From: Rostratula benghalensis
Taxonomy: Eukaryota; Chordata; Aves; Charadriiformes; Rostratulidae
Direction of reading: 5' to 3'
Length of the DNA: 64,000 nucleotides
NCBI GenBank assembly: GCA_013399305.1
Contig: VXAI01000092.1
Coordinates: 1,856,295 to 1,920,294, forward strand
The notes under the pieces were generated by a model. That model was not told where the DNA came from. It saw only the letters and a program-made list of their open reading frames with translations, and searched no databases. This document shows positions 36,001-48,200 of this stretch, one piece after another. Within the stretch, counting starts at the first letter, position 1. Each line of letters opens with the position of its first letter. Position numbers and translations under genes: made by a program.

Positions 36001-39000
36001 AGCTCTGCTCTGCACGTTGCGAAAGCTGAGGTACCAGAGGAGAGGTGAGATCAGCATTTTGGAGCTTTATGGAGGCAGTTGTCCCCACCTAGGAGGGCTT
36101 AGGCTGTAACAGGGCAAAATCAGGATGGGGTCTACACTGGCAGCAGCCAGAGATGCTTTTTTTTTTTTTTCTCAAAAAAAAAAAAAGAGTAAAAGAAATT
36201 CCAGAGGAAAAGTAACATAGCATATTTCCTTTCAGAAGTACAGCTGTCTTATGGAGAGATTGCTATTTCCACTGTAGGACTGGTGATGTGATTATGACAG
36301 ATTAGACATTTGGATCTGTAGTTTAATGTTTGCACATGGTAGGGCAGGGTGACCTGGCTTACTCCACAGAGCACTGTTATCTGACCAGCCCATTCCCCAG
36401 GTCTCGAGGACAACTTCTGCTGCTGGGAGCTGCACCTTCCACTGGACAATGTGTAGGTTTGCAACCACTCATTAGTGCCGGTTCTAGATGCAGAGTTTGG
36501 TGTAGCACAGCCGCCTTCGTATCTGATTGCAGGCTTCTGATGTTTTCATGGAAAGGAGGATGTAGTTACCTCCACCCCTAGAGCTTTCAGGGATTTCTTT
36601 GATTCATTTTTATACTTAGCTTTTCATATGTGTATGGAGCTCATTGGTGTGGCTGGACACCTCCAAAGCAGCCATTAAAGCCTTGATGCTTTATGGTGAT
36701 TCAACAGGCTGCTCCAAAAGGAACATGAGGAGGTATGCTTTGAAAGGGGACTTCTCCTCCAGCTGCTTCCATCCAGCACTTTAAAAACACATAAGACACA
36801 ATAAAGCACGTGTTGACATAAGTGAGCTTCAAAAAAACCATTGGATTATTTTGAAGGAGTATGAACAAACGTGGGGAGAGTTATCATCCTTCACCCAGCA
36901 AAACAATTACATCAGTGCAGCTTGGACTGGGATCTGCTTTAAGATCTCCCAGATGTTGCAAGAGGCACGTTGCTGATCAGTTGCTCTGGGTAATTATAAA
37001 CTGTCAAATGGAGGAGGGGAGGTTGATTCTCAAAGAAAAAAAAAAAAAAAAAAAAATACCCCATAAAATCCTTTTGGGGACCTGAGGAGAAGATCTACTG
37101 TTCATAGCTGACATCCAGAGCCAGGACAGCCTCTGCTGGCTTTGCTAGGACAGTGCCATGGACATATCTCAGAGCCTACTTTCTGCCTGAGCTCTGGTAT
37201 AATGCATGGAGGGTACAAGATCTCCAGCAAGGTGCATGCTGTGGAGTGAGCCTAGAGCTGCTCAGAAATCATATTTGCAGCATCACCCAGTTTAGGGTGA
37301 GGAATCTGCTATCCACATTATTTCTGCTGAAGCCCATCTGGCCCTGAGGCAGGAGACGCCTGCCCTGACATTCAGCAGGGAAGGGGGACCTAGGGAAAAG
37401 CTGAAGCCTTGCTGGCCTTGGGGAGAAACAATTTACTCGGTACTAGAGCTCATCCCCTGCTTGGACCTGAGCTGTGCAGCTGGAGCAGGGGTCCCCAGGT
37501 GAGGTGTTGGTGCTGTGCTGCAGCACAACAAGGGTTCAAGACTTTGGGGGCTGCAAGAAGATGGGGAACATATTCCTAACCCTGTATCTGGGTGGCTCAA
37601 ACACTTATCAGAGTGTGTCCCCAGCTCAAATGTGTGGGTTTGTGCACTTTTTGTGAAGCATTTGCTGTTTGCAGCACAGGGGAGCCACAGGCACAGGGAG
37701 CAAGAGGGCTGGTGAGCTTGCATCAAGAAAAAGCCCCAGCTCCTCTCCTCCCTGAAGGTGAGTGCTACTCCATTGCATCCCAAATGTAGAGCAGTGGCCT
37801 TGTGGGGGGCATTCAGGCCATTAGCAATTCTCTGATCAGCCCTTTGAAGGACTCTGGAAGGCACCAGCACTCTGAAGAGCCTTTGGGACTCAGCAGCCCA
37901 AGTGTTGAGAGAAAGGGCTTTCAGAAAGGGTGACTTTCAAAAGCCCTTGTGCTGTTGTTTCCACGGGGAACATGAGTTGGTGAGCTGCCTCTCTGAGTTC
38001 CCTTCTAACAACCTTTGTCTCACAGTCCCACTGGGGTCCAGCCATACCATCCCCCTGCATAATAGCAGGGGTGGGCATCCAGCTCCCTGCAGCCCAGGGC
38101 ATGTGGCAGAGCTACCAGCTTGCATTTACCACCTCGCAACAGCATGTCAGGCTGTGAGCAGTATTGGGTGAAAATGAACGGCAGTGCTGTGCTGCTGTGG
38201 TGATGTGGCCTCAGGCAGAGGATGGGTGGGCAGCAGCCTCTCCAGGTCAGTGGGCAAGAGCCCCAGCAGGTAATGCTCCCTGGTGCCACAGCAGAGGGAA
38301 CACAGGCACCCGGCCCGTGGCCCTGGTTTCTATTACAAACACCTCACTGCTTTACCAACACTAGCCCAGAGGGGTTGCTGACCCCTGGTGCAGAGCAGCG
38401 ATGGAGCAGAATACCTGTCAGGAAGGTGTGCTCACCCGTCGCCATCATTGCAGGAGCTCCACAGTGCCGGAGGCGGATGTGGCTTCATGAGCACACCACG
38501 GTGACGAGCTCAGCAGCAGGTTGGCTACACAAAAATGAACCCCTGGCAATGCCCACTTCGAGGAACAGTTTCATCCTGGACATGATGGGAGTAGCGGGGA
38601 GAAACATGTGGCCCATCCCTGGCATTGCCCATCAAGGCCAGCTCACCCTGACACCAGGTGGGGCTGTGCCTTAACAGTACAAGCACCCTCAAAGCGTCCT
38701 GGCATTGTCTTCTTCTCTTTTTTAATTTCATTTTTCAGGATGACAACACTTTAGAGGTTTATGACCAACAGGAGAATTTACTACTAAGTCATATACTGAT
38801 GTAATGAAATCTAATATATGCTGTGTAATGAGTTATGAGATGTTATTTAGTTTCAGGGTTTTATTACTTCAATCAGTTATGACCATATTTCCTTTTATAT
38901 GATTGCTCACTCTTTAAACATACCAGATGACTGTATAAAGAACACCTAATAAAGTCTGGAGATGTTAAAATATAAATGTTTTAATTTTTACCATAAATTT

Positions 39001-39989
39001 GTTTTAATTCTACCAATGGTGGGTTTTGTGCTGGAAGTGGTGCTGTCCTTGTTAGCAAATGCAGACCTTGGCAGAGTTGTCTCAGATCCTTTGGGGGAAG
39101 GAGCTGAGTGACCCTGCTTCATTATAAAGCATAGTTAGTGACCAATGTTCAACCTTGGTGATTATACACAGAAATTGAAAGGTTTTTAGAAAAAACAAAT
39201 AGAAAGATGGAAAACATTGATCTGTGATATAATTGTCTTAATTATCCTCTCATATTTACCACTGTAACTGCAATATATTTGTCCTGGTTTCTACCAGTCT
39301 TCAGGAGGGGAGAATCTGGCTTGTGGTCTTCAGCATCAGAATAAAATATATAAATATTCTGCCCATGCGCCTTTTGGCAATCATCCTAATTTTTCCACAT
39401 TTATCCATTGTATTTTAAAGTCATTTGGGATAACGTCATAGCAGTGGAATTATATAGCTGTGAAATAAGATCAGAATCAAGTCTTTAATAAATCAATGTT
39501 TAAGCGAGCGAAGGATTTCAGCTGCAGAACAATTGCAGAAACCAAGCAGCATAGAATCCTGGTCATGATATGTTCATAGTGAGTGCTGAGTTCTCAAAAA
39601 TTATTGTAGAACGTGTTTTATGATGGTTTACAACTCTGCAGTTGAAGCTTGTGTCCACATTAATACAAATTGCAGCCATTGTAAGGCTTCAGAATGCTGC
39701 TGCTATCTAGCAAGCCACCCGCTGTGGGCATGCAGAGGTCTTCAGTGCTACTGGCCAGGGTCCTGCATGGGTGTCACCTGCTTGGGTGGCCCCAGATTAA
39801 TCTACTTACAGCTTTCTGATTTCCTCCCCACCTCTGCAAGACCCGTCATTTGCCTGATTTGCTTAGCTTGATTGAAATTCCCACTGCTGTCATAGCAGGG
39901 ACTTGCTCTCTCCTGCTGCAGGCTGCCTAGGCCAGAGACTGGTCCTGGCTTGAGGATGAAGTAGCACCACAGAGCAAAAGGTGGGGGAG
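30016..39989. other. gene-poor stretch downstream of UQCRB, no gene recognised
   Basis: No coding exon, RNA gene or CR1 copy was recognised over 10 kb. Features seen are a TACATA-type repeat (30337-30391), homopolymer runs (30978-30988, 32007-32016, 36159-36187, 37037-37057), and a GC-moderate part at about 35100-38700 with many short overlapping frames. An AT-rich, CpG-poor block lies at about 38720-39520. Short frames here look random. Confidence 0.7.
30337..30391. repeat. 30-bp tandem repeat with self-complementary ATAC/GTAT core
   Basis: AAGTACATACAATATGTAT starts at 30337 and again at 30367. CATACAATAT and ATATTGTATG within the first unit are reverse complements, so the strand can fold into a hairpin. 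It is about 0.3 kb after the UQCRB poly(A) signal. Confidence 0.85.
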
Positions 39990-40370
39990 CAAGGAACTTT
40001 CAGATCATCAAGTTCAACCATCAGCCTAACACTGACAAAAACATCACTAACCCAAGTTGCTAAGTTCCATATCTACTTGTCTTTTAAATATCTCCAGGAA
40101 TGATGATTCTACCACTTCTATGGACAGCCTGTTCCAGTGTATGATAAACCTTTTGGTGTAGAAATTTTTCCTAATATCCAATCTAAACCTCCCCCGGTGC
40201 AGCTTGAGTCCATTTCCTGCTGTCATATCACTTGTTACTTGGGAGAAGAGACTGACCCCTGCCTCTCTACAGTCTCCTCTCAGGTGGTTGTAGAGAGTGA
40301 TAAGGTCTCCCCTCAGCCTTTTTTTCTCCAGGCTGAACACCCCAGTTCTCTCAGCTCTTCCTCATGGTCG
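39990..40370 (-). mobile_element. CR1 LINE 3' fragment, antisense
   Basis: The minus strand reads SLEKKRLRGDLITLYNHL, then RFRLDIRKNFYT and HWNRLSIEVVESSFLEIFK, the last about 97 codons of CR1 ORF2, still without a stop. The 3' end of the element follows toward 39990. It is 5'-truncated, as most CR1 copies are, and less decayed than the copies at 1-720 and 44150-45200. Confidence 0.95.
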
Positions 40371-40879
40371 CCTCTGTCCACAAGCTGTTGTTATGGGCCT
40401 TGGAAGCAGCAGTCAACAAATGATTTTGTACGAGACCTCAAAAACAGTCTTTGCAGCAGAGTATGTGTTTCTGCTGTGCTCATACCAGGCACAGGGCTCT
40501 GGTGTCTGGCTCACTTGAGCTGCTTCAGCAGCACAAGGACAACCAGCCCAGGCCATGCTAGGCTTGGGGGCTGAGCTCCTGCTGTTGTGGTGGAGAGGAA
40601 CCTGGTAAGCCTGAGTGTGATGTAGACATTTGTCTGATCACCTTCAAGGGAAGGAAAACTGCCCTCCCTTAATTTTATCTAGAAGTACAATTTCATAGAA
40701 CATAGTTACAATTTAATCTAGAATTTGTAGCAATCAGAAATATTTTCAGCATGTTTGGTCTGCTGTGGCTGTGGCTACCACCATTATCATAGCCCAAGGA
40801 TGGCTTTGGAGACATAATCTCTGCTGCTTTATTGTCTGTGGCAGAAAGATGCCAGAGGCCCAGTTTGGTGGAATTTCCT

Positions 40880-40949
40880 TCCTCCTCCCCATCCTTATCC
40901 CCATCCCCATCCTCATCCTCATCCTCATCCTCATCCTCATCCCCATCCC
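40880..40949. repeat. (CATCCT/CATCCC)n hexamer tract
   Basis: About ten CATCCT or CATCCC units make a pyrimidine-rich plus strand. The minus strand reads as a spurious acidic Asp/Glu run. Confidence 0.93.
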
Positions 40950-41504
40950 AGCATACGACCCCTGTCCCTGGCAAGCCTGTGCCTTGTTTTAGCTGTAGGT
41001 TAGTATTGCTGCCACCTCTAAACCCCTCCTTCTGGTTCTACAAGGCAGGCTGTCATCTCAGGATAGTCCCTCAGGACAGTACGTACATCAGGATGCTGTA
41101 TGTCACCTAGAATTTATTCAATTATTGATAGCGATATTAACAGAAGGGAAAAACTTCTAAATGACCCATCTTGCTTCTCCATTCCATTAATATCTCTATC
41201 ACTAATTGGATAAATTTTAGAATTACAGCAAGTAATGAAATAAAGACTTTACTATTCACAAATCCAGGATAATAATTCAGCCAAAGAGAATCATACATCA
41301 AATAAATGGCCAAGCATACTTTAAATATGTCTTTGTACAGTAACAAGGCACAGTTTAATCCCATTAAGAAAATGTTGGCAGCGGCTCAGTGTTTGGGAAC
41401 TTGCCTCTGAATTGTCCTGCTGTAACCTTGGATGTAGGAAAAGTTGAGACAAAGCAGTGTACTCAGTTTGACACGTCTTTGCCCTTTAGTTCCTTAATGA
41501 TGCA

Positions 41505-41548
41505 ATGCAGAAACTGTCTTATATGCAGAAACTGTCTTATATGCAGAA
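41505..41548. repeat. 18-bp tandem repeat, 2.4 copies
   Basis: ATGCAGAAACTGTCTTAT is repeated at 41505, 41523 and partly at 41541. Confidence 0.92.
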
Positions 41549-44149
41549 TTTTAGGTGATAGCATGCTTTCTGAATGTGCCCTATCTGCTACTTTGTATGC
41601 AGTTTATTTGCAGCTCCATAAAATACAGATTTCTGAGCTATCTCAAAAGAACAAGTCCACATATTATTTTAACTTTCAAGAACCAAAAGCTTTGTTCCAT
41701 ACATCTTACTTAAAGGATAAACAGACAGGTAGGTTAGTTTCTCACTAATAAAAAATTCAAGAAAGCATTGGGTGTTTTTTCTGAGATTTTTTACCCGGGT
41801 TACTTGGCTTTTACTTTGTCCCCGGTATTTTCAGCAGGATCCAGAGTAGTTTTCATTTCTCCCAGTATTTCATATAAGGAACTCAGCTACCACAGCTATT
41901 GACTTCTCTTATTTCTAATTAAGAAGGATTTAATATGTACCATAGAAAAGATAGTATGGCTAGATGAATTTCTCATGGCCACATATTACGTCCTTGGAGT
42001 TTTAGCTACAGATCTTGGGGGGCAAAAAACCCCCAAACTGTAGAGCGTTTAAAGCAGTAGATTTTGAAGACGAAATCACAGCTGGTACAATATAATCTGA
42101 GACTGGCAGTACACTGGGGAGTCAGCACGATGTGGGGGGTTCTGCTGATGTGGGGCATTCCCCACTTCTCTGCTGCTCGGTGGAGCCTTGGTGCTGCTCC
42201 TCTCCACACACACTGCTCTCTTCCGATCGGACAGTATTGCACTTCCCAGGGTTCTGTAAGCATGGAAGGAGAATGGGTGCTTTGACTGTTATTAAGATAT
42301 CCAAACTAAAATATTGAGAGTCAGAGTTATTCATACTCAGCGCTGTCCACTGATTCTCTACAAAGGTCTTGCCCTTAAAATATCAGCTGTGGTTTTCCTC
42401 TGCTGTTACTTGCAGTATCGTGTTGTGCTGAATGAATTACTTGACAGAGCTTTGTGTCTCTTTGTACTGTAACAGCTTCTAGAAAAATTGAAACTGACAG
42501 TTCCTATAGTAAGGCATGAGGAAATATATTTGAATAGTGGATATGTTTTATGGCGTGAGGTCAGAGAGTACACATACATCACAGGGTACAGTAGGGAATA
42601 AGAGGGTAACTATAGATATACGCACAACACACAAACCTGAGTGATTATTTTTTAGCTCTTGATCCATCCTCTGGCATTTGCTGCCAAACCAGAAGGAAAA
42701 AAAATCTTGTCCCCTTTCCATGTGATTGCAGAATGAGTCTTTGCTCTGCAGAATGAGATTTAGAAACCACAGAAAGCAAACTGCATGGCCCATAGCAATG
42801 GGATGGCCCCATTTTTCTTGCACGAGTTGTGGTGCTAAGAAGCTGGCATGGATGCCCAAAAGAGTTGTTCTCCTGTGCCAGCAGCTCCTCTACCATGGCC
42901 AGGGTGAAGTGACCGTGCTGCTTCCAGATGGTTTTCTTTGAGGAGCTTTTGGAGTTGGACATCTCAGTGGGTTGATGTACCCTAGGTGGGCTCAGCACCA
43001 GCACACCCAGAGGTCACTGGCTCCTAAGTGGTTCTCTGCCACTGACAACCTAGCATCGATGTTTTAAGGGCAGCTTGTTGACAGTGGAAGCAATATGACA
43101 AAAATTAGGTAGGCAAGAGGGATTAAAACATGTACGATTGTGCAGAGTTTGTGAGGCTCAATTACATGAGTCAGGAGCTAGTGAAGAGTTTGAAGACCTG
43201 GAAATAGTTCCAATTTGTCATATCAGGAGTCTCCTTCCCAGAAACAGGCTGTGGAAGCAGAGGCAAATCCACCATATGGAGAACAGATGTCTCAAGGGAG
43301 CTGAGAAGAAGATACTTTGCTAGTACTAAAAATATTCAGTATGCGGAGGTGATAACAAGTGCTTCTAAAGAAGAAGCAATTATTTATCATTGAGTAGACA
43401 ATTTTTACTGTTTCCTAGAACACAAGAAGCCTATATGCTCAAATAACCCCAGACTGTCACAGTGAAGAGGCACTGATTCACAGCTCAGGGCAGAAAATAT
43501 AATAATAAGCAGATTGTATGTATTGTTTAACCATCTGCTTTTGAAAGCACATCTTATCACAGGCTGTATCACACTGAAAAGAGGAAGTGAAATCAGAAGG
43601 CAATGAGTTACCAATGTACACTCAGTCTGATGTACAAGACCAGTACGGTTGCCTTTGCCATTTGCAGCTTTGATGTTTTACTTTTTAGCACTTTAATTAG
43701 GAGTAGTGTTGCAGGGACTGACTCAATTTATAACTTCACTACTACAGTGTTACATGGTTCCTGTGAGTACTCCTCTGAGTACCAGACCTGCTTAAACATC
43801 AGGGAACTTCATCACTGCCTTGAGGTGCCTTAGGAGATGTTTTAAGGAAGGATGCCATTGAGTGAGGAAGCTCAAGTACAGCTTGAAGTGAAATGAAGCT
43901 CTGCCTGCTCTGTAAGCAAAGACATGCAGCTGTGGCTAATGCCTGTGTAAGCACCAGCCACCACGTGCTCATGTTACTCATGTCCCAAGTAGGTGTTTGG
44001 TTTTTCCTCCTGCTACGGTTGCTCTGTCTCCCAAGTAGTAGATCAAGAGCTATCAAATCAGCTCCTGCAAAACTCCAACAAATTACTGCAGGGAAAGATA
44101 AAGCAACCCCAGAAAGTTAGGGCCGCGTGGCTCATTCTCTGGTGCTGGG

Positions 44150-45200
44150 GTGAGATGAGCTGTAAAAGACTGTCTCCAACACACGTTCATCTAATCTGTT
44201 CTTTAAAACCTCTAATGACTGCAGTCCTCCAGCCCACAAAGGTAGCCTGCTCCTGATCTTATCTTTTATTATAGTTGGGAAGTTTGTCCTAATATCTAAT
44301 CTAAATCTCCTTTGCTTCCAGTTAAACCTATTATTCCTTGTCCCACTCTCAGTGGACATCAAGGCAAGAGATTTTCCTCCTCTTTACAGTAATCTATGAA
44401 GGGGCTGTTATCCTGCTCCCTCCAGACCCATCCATCTTCTCTTCACTAGACTAAACAACCCCAGGCTCTTTCAAACTCTACTCACAGGTCAGATACTATA
44501 AACCTCTTAACACCCTTGTTGGTCTCTCTGGGCTTTCTATTTCACTTACATCTTTCTTAAAAGGTGATGCCCCGTGCTGGATGCAGCGCTTGAGCTGGGA
44601 AGTTCCCACTGCCATGAAGTTACCGCCCATCCTTTGGGTTTCCCGTCCTGGTGGATACACCAGTGGGTGCCAGTGTGGTCACCCAGTCCGTGCTTATTCA
44701 CAGGTCTTTTCTGCTGTCTGGTCAGTCAACCTCTGTTTCAGTACAAGTCCTTTTGACCTCCTTGCACTTTACACGTGTCTCTCTTTGGTTCCATTTGTTG
44801 ATTCTGGAAAACCTCTACAATTTTTCATAGCTATTTTGGATTTTAATCCTGGGCCCCAATATGCTCACAATCCTCCTGGCTTAGTGTGATGGGCTGATTT
44901 TATAAGCATACTTTATTCCATTATCCAAGTTACTAATGAAAATATCTACCAGAAACAGGCCCTGGACAGACCCTGGGTGACCCCATTAAAAATGAATTTT
45001 CAGTTTGATGGCAAACTGCGATAAGTTCAGCATGTTTTTCGAGCACTTGTGCACCCACAGACTAATGATTTCATCTGGCCTGTATTTCCTTAGCTGGCCT
45101 TCTAAGAGCATCGTGGGGGACACAATCAAATGCCCTGTGCTAATGAAGGCATGTATTGCTGCTCCCTGCCTGTCAACAAGTGGGAGGAAACATCTTTGCT
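44150..45200 (-). mobile_element. old CR1-type LINE, antisense, about 1 kb
   Basis: The plus strand follows the reverse complement of an ancient amniote CR1 over its length. Examples are AGTTTGTCCTAATATCTAAT (about 44280), TTTTGGATTTTAATCCTG (about 44833), the TTTATAAGCATACTTTATTC-CCATTATCCAAGT stretch (44900-44930), the GGCCCTGGACAGACCCTGGG stretch near 44957, and TTGTGCACCCACAGACTAAT with TGTATTTCCTTAG at about 45048-45095. Divergence is high and frames are broken, so it is far older than the other copies. Identification is by remembered similarity, not alignment. Confidence 0.75.
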
Positions 45201-48200
45201 CCTCCAAATCAGATTTGCCTTGACCATGCCATGCCAGGCTGTGAGGAGGAGCACTCCTGCCCAGCCGTCTGCAAAGCATCACTTGGGGGCAGGGAAGGTT
45301 TTGGAAATCGCTACTTTAAAACTGAAAAAAACCCTGCATTGTTAAACATGGTGTTTCTTACCACTGACAAATGCTGGAATCTGCAATGATCATGAGCCTA
45401 TAATGCTACTAACAAACACCCAAGGAATCAGCTAAGTCCTCAAACCAGAACAGTAGGGAAGGAGGAGAGCAAGGTAATGTCTTGCACCTGCAGCAGCCTG
45501 TCCCAAGGCTCCTTCCCTCATCCTGCATCTATCTGTACGTGGGTTCATCCATAGACCCCTCCAAACCAAAACCCAACACCTCTGGCAGCCAGCAGCACCC
45601 ACATCCCCCAAAGGCTGAGGGATGTCATATTGTTCCCATTTCAAGGTAAAAATCATTCTCTTTGGTTCAAGACAGGATTAACTTTTCCATGCAGCCCACA
45701 CAGGGAGTTCAGAAAAGAGAGCAATTTTGTTTTACCCAGACTGAGAAAGGTGACCACTGCAGAGAAGGAAACCTTGGGGACAACCTCCTGTGGTGAAGGA
45801 TTTCCCAGAGGGAGGAGAAACTGTCCTCCTGGGAGAGCACAGGAGAAGGCTGGCTGTGCTTCTTCAAGCACAAGCTTAAAGAGGATGCTCCAGGAACAAC
45901 AGGTCTTTGTTATTCATCATAAGAGAAGACATAAATAATTTTTAATACACATTTTGGTTGCCTGGGGCTGGGTGTCCACTGGGTGCCACAGCAACCTCCA
46001 CCGCTGTGGGATCCAGGGTAGAGCTTTTTGTGCTGGTAGCTCTGGGCTATGTATATTGCACCTTTACATTCAATTTGATACTGCCTTTAGCCTGCTGGCC
46101 CCCTGCCAGCACAGCTGCAGAAAGGTTGGGGAAATTTGCCATAATATGCTTGGGAATTCTTGTGGAAAGCAAGTTTCACCTACTGCAGTGGACCTGGTTA
46201 AGTTTAAGGGGCTTGGGTTTCTTTTTTGCTCACCTTCACTTAAAATCAGAAGTAAGGTGGAGTTTAATGTTAAAATATCCCATCTTGAACATATAGGACC
46301 ACTGAAAATCAGTGTTTAAGACTGCTTAAAACAAACACTGAACTCATGTTCCAGATGAAAACCTGTGGAAGCAAAACATTAGTTTAACCAAGATCCAGCC
46401 GATGTTGCCAGTGTCCACTGTATTTTGGTGGACGCCTTCAAAATGCAGAGGTGGGTGTCCTAGCCACCACTCAGCCAACAGCACAACCCCCCACAAACTG
46501 GGGAATTTCTGGCAGCCTTGCCCCCATGATGGCTGGCTGACATCAAGCCTTCCCCTGCCTTCAAGGAGTGAAAACCTGGCACAAAAGTCTCTGCTGCCAC
46601 CAAGCTCCCCGACTGCTGCACCCTTCAACTGCAAGAGGGCTTCATCAAACCCGGAGGAAGACAATTGCAAGGGCATGAATGATTAAAAATAGAGACATGG
46701 TAGACTTTTATCTGATTCCTATCAGGAAAAGCTTAAGTGATGTTTTAGGTTTTCAAGAATACCCTAATTCAGCATTTTGCTGCAGCAGGGTGGTCACCGG
46801 GCTTTGGACCGCAGCCCAGCCAAACAGAATGGAGCTTTTCATCAGTTAAAATCCAAGAAGGGAATAATGATCTCAGAATTTTCTATTTATCATTGGATTT
46901 GGCCTGCTGACCCGCCTAAGGAAAGGCAATGGCTTGAAACAGTTTTCACAAAGCCAAGTCCTAAATGGCTGCAGTAAAAATTAATTTTATCCTGATCTCC
47001 TTTTTTTTTTTTTATTTTTTTTCCCAGATACACATATTTCTGTCATGTTTGGATAAATTCTGCCCCCCTGCTTTCCTCAGAATGGTCCATGCAACTCTCC
47101 ATGCTCCAAAAGTCTATGCTGGCCCAAAAATGTCACTATCTTGGCTTGCACAGCCCCAAATGGGACTATGTAGAGTTACATATGATTCAGCAGCAACAAG
47201 TGTGAAAAGGCTGAGGCTGCTGGCTTTTGCCCTTCATGAACCTTTCCATATTCCTGGCACTCTCCATGAGTATTCTTGGCTGTAGATATTTAAAGAGCAA
47301 AAAAAAGTGAGTACCACAGTTAGCTTTCTTCTTTTATTCATTTAGCATTTTTCCCTCTTCTTTTTTCATTTAGCAGATATTTATGCTTCTATGAACATTA
47401 AGAGCTTTCCCTGGCCCTCTTACCACCAGTATGGGTCGTTCTTCCAGCAACTGCCATGCAGTGATGGGCAATACTCCTTGTCCCTACAGGCTTTCTCTTC
47501 AGGGTAGGCACTTTTACCCATTACCCAACAAGACATGTGGCATTTGGGTGGTGAAAGCCACAGGGGTTTTCCCTAAAGTTGGAAATCTAAATACCTTTAC
47601 ATAAAAAAACCTGCACAAACAATAAAGTAAAAAAAAAAACACCAAAACCAAAACAACATACGTTTCCCAATACATCTATGGAAAATGAAGACAAAATCCT
47701 TTTCATGCTATGCCTACAAGGCATGCTACAAAATCCCTTTATGCCCGCTACACCCCCAAAGCTCAATGGTTCTTCCTTCTAATATAATTCTTCTGGTATG
47801 AAACAGGGGTGGCATCTAGGCCATCTAAAATTGAGTCTTCAAACTTGAAAAATCCACCTAGATCCTAGGCTGTGATTTAGTCTCTGTGGTTGTCTCCTGT
47901 CAGGAGGTACCTACGTTCATTAGGCACTTCCTGGTTCCCTGGCACCTAACTTCTGCCATCCGTGCATTCCTCAGGCGTGATGTTAATTGTTAATTGATGT
48001 TAAATTAATTGGGTGGTAGGTGGAGGCTTTGAGGAGGGCTGTTCAGAGCCAAAACCACTACCACCACAGGCAGCATTACTCTACATCCGCGCTGGCTGCC
48101 TCAGTAGAGCTGCCAATAATTAAACAAATGGAGCCTGATTTACCAGCCAAAGATGGTCTCTCCAGGTTCACTGCGAGCAGCACTGCCTGCTGCTAAATCC

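Larger units (their letters stand above)
40371..44149. other. intergenic, no gene recognised
   Basis: Contains the pyrimidine hexamer tract at 40880-40949 and an 18-bp tandem repeat at 41505-41548. Otherwise it is unique sequence with short random frames. Confidence 0.7.

Noticed and set aside
40693..40974. Acidic Asp/Glu-rich minus-strand frame
   Set aside because: It is the translation of the CATCCT hexamer tract.
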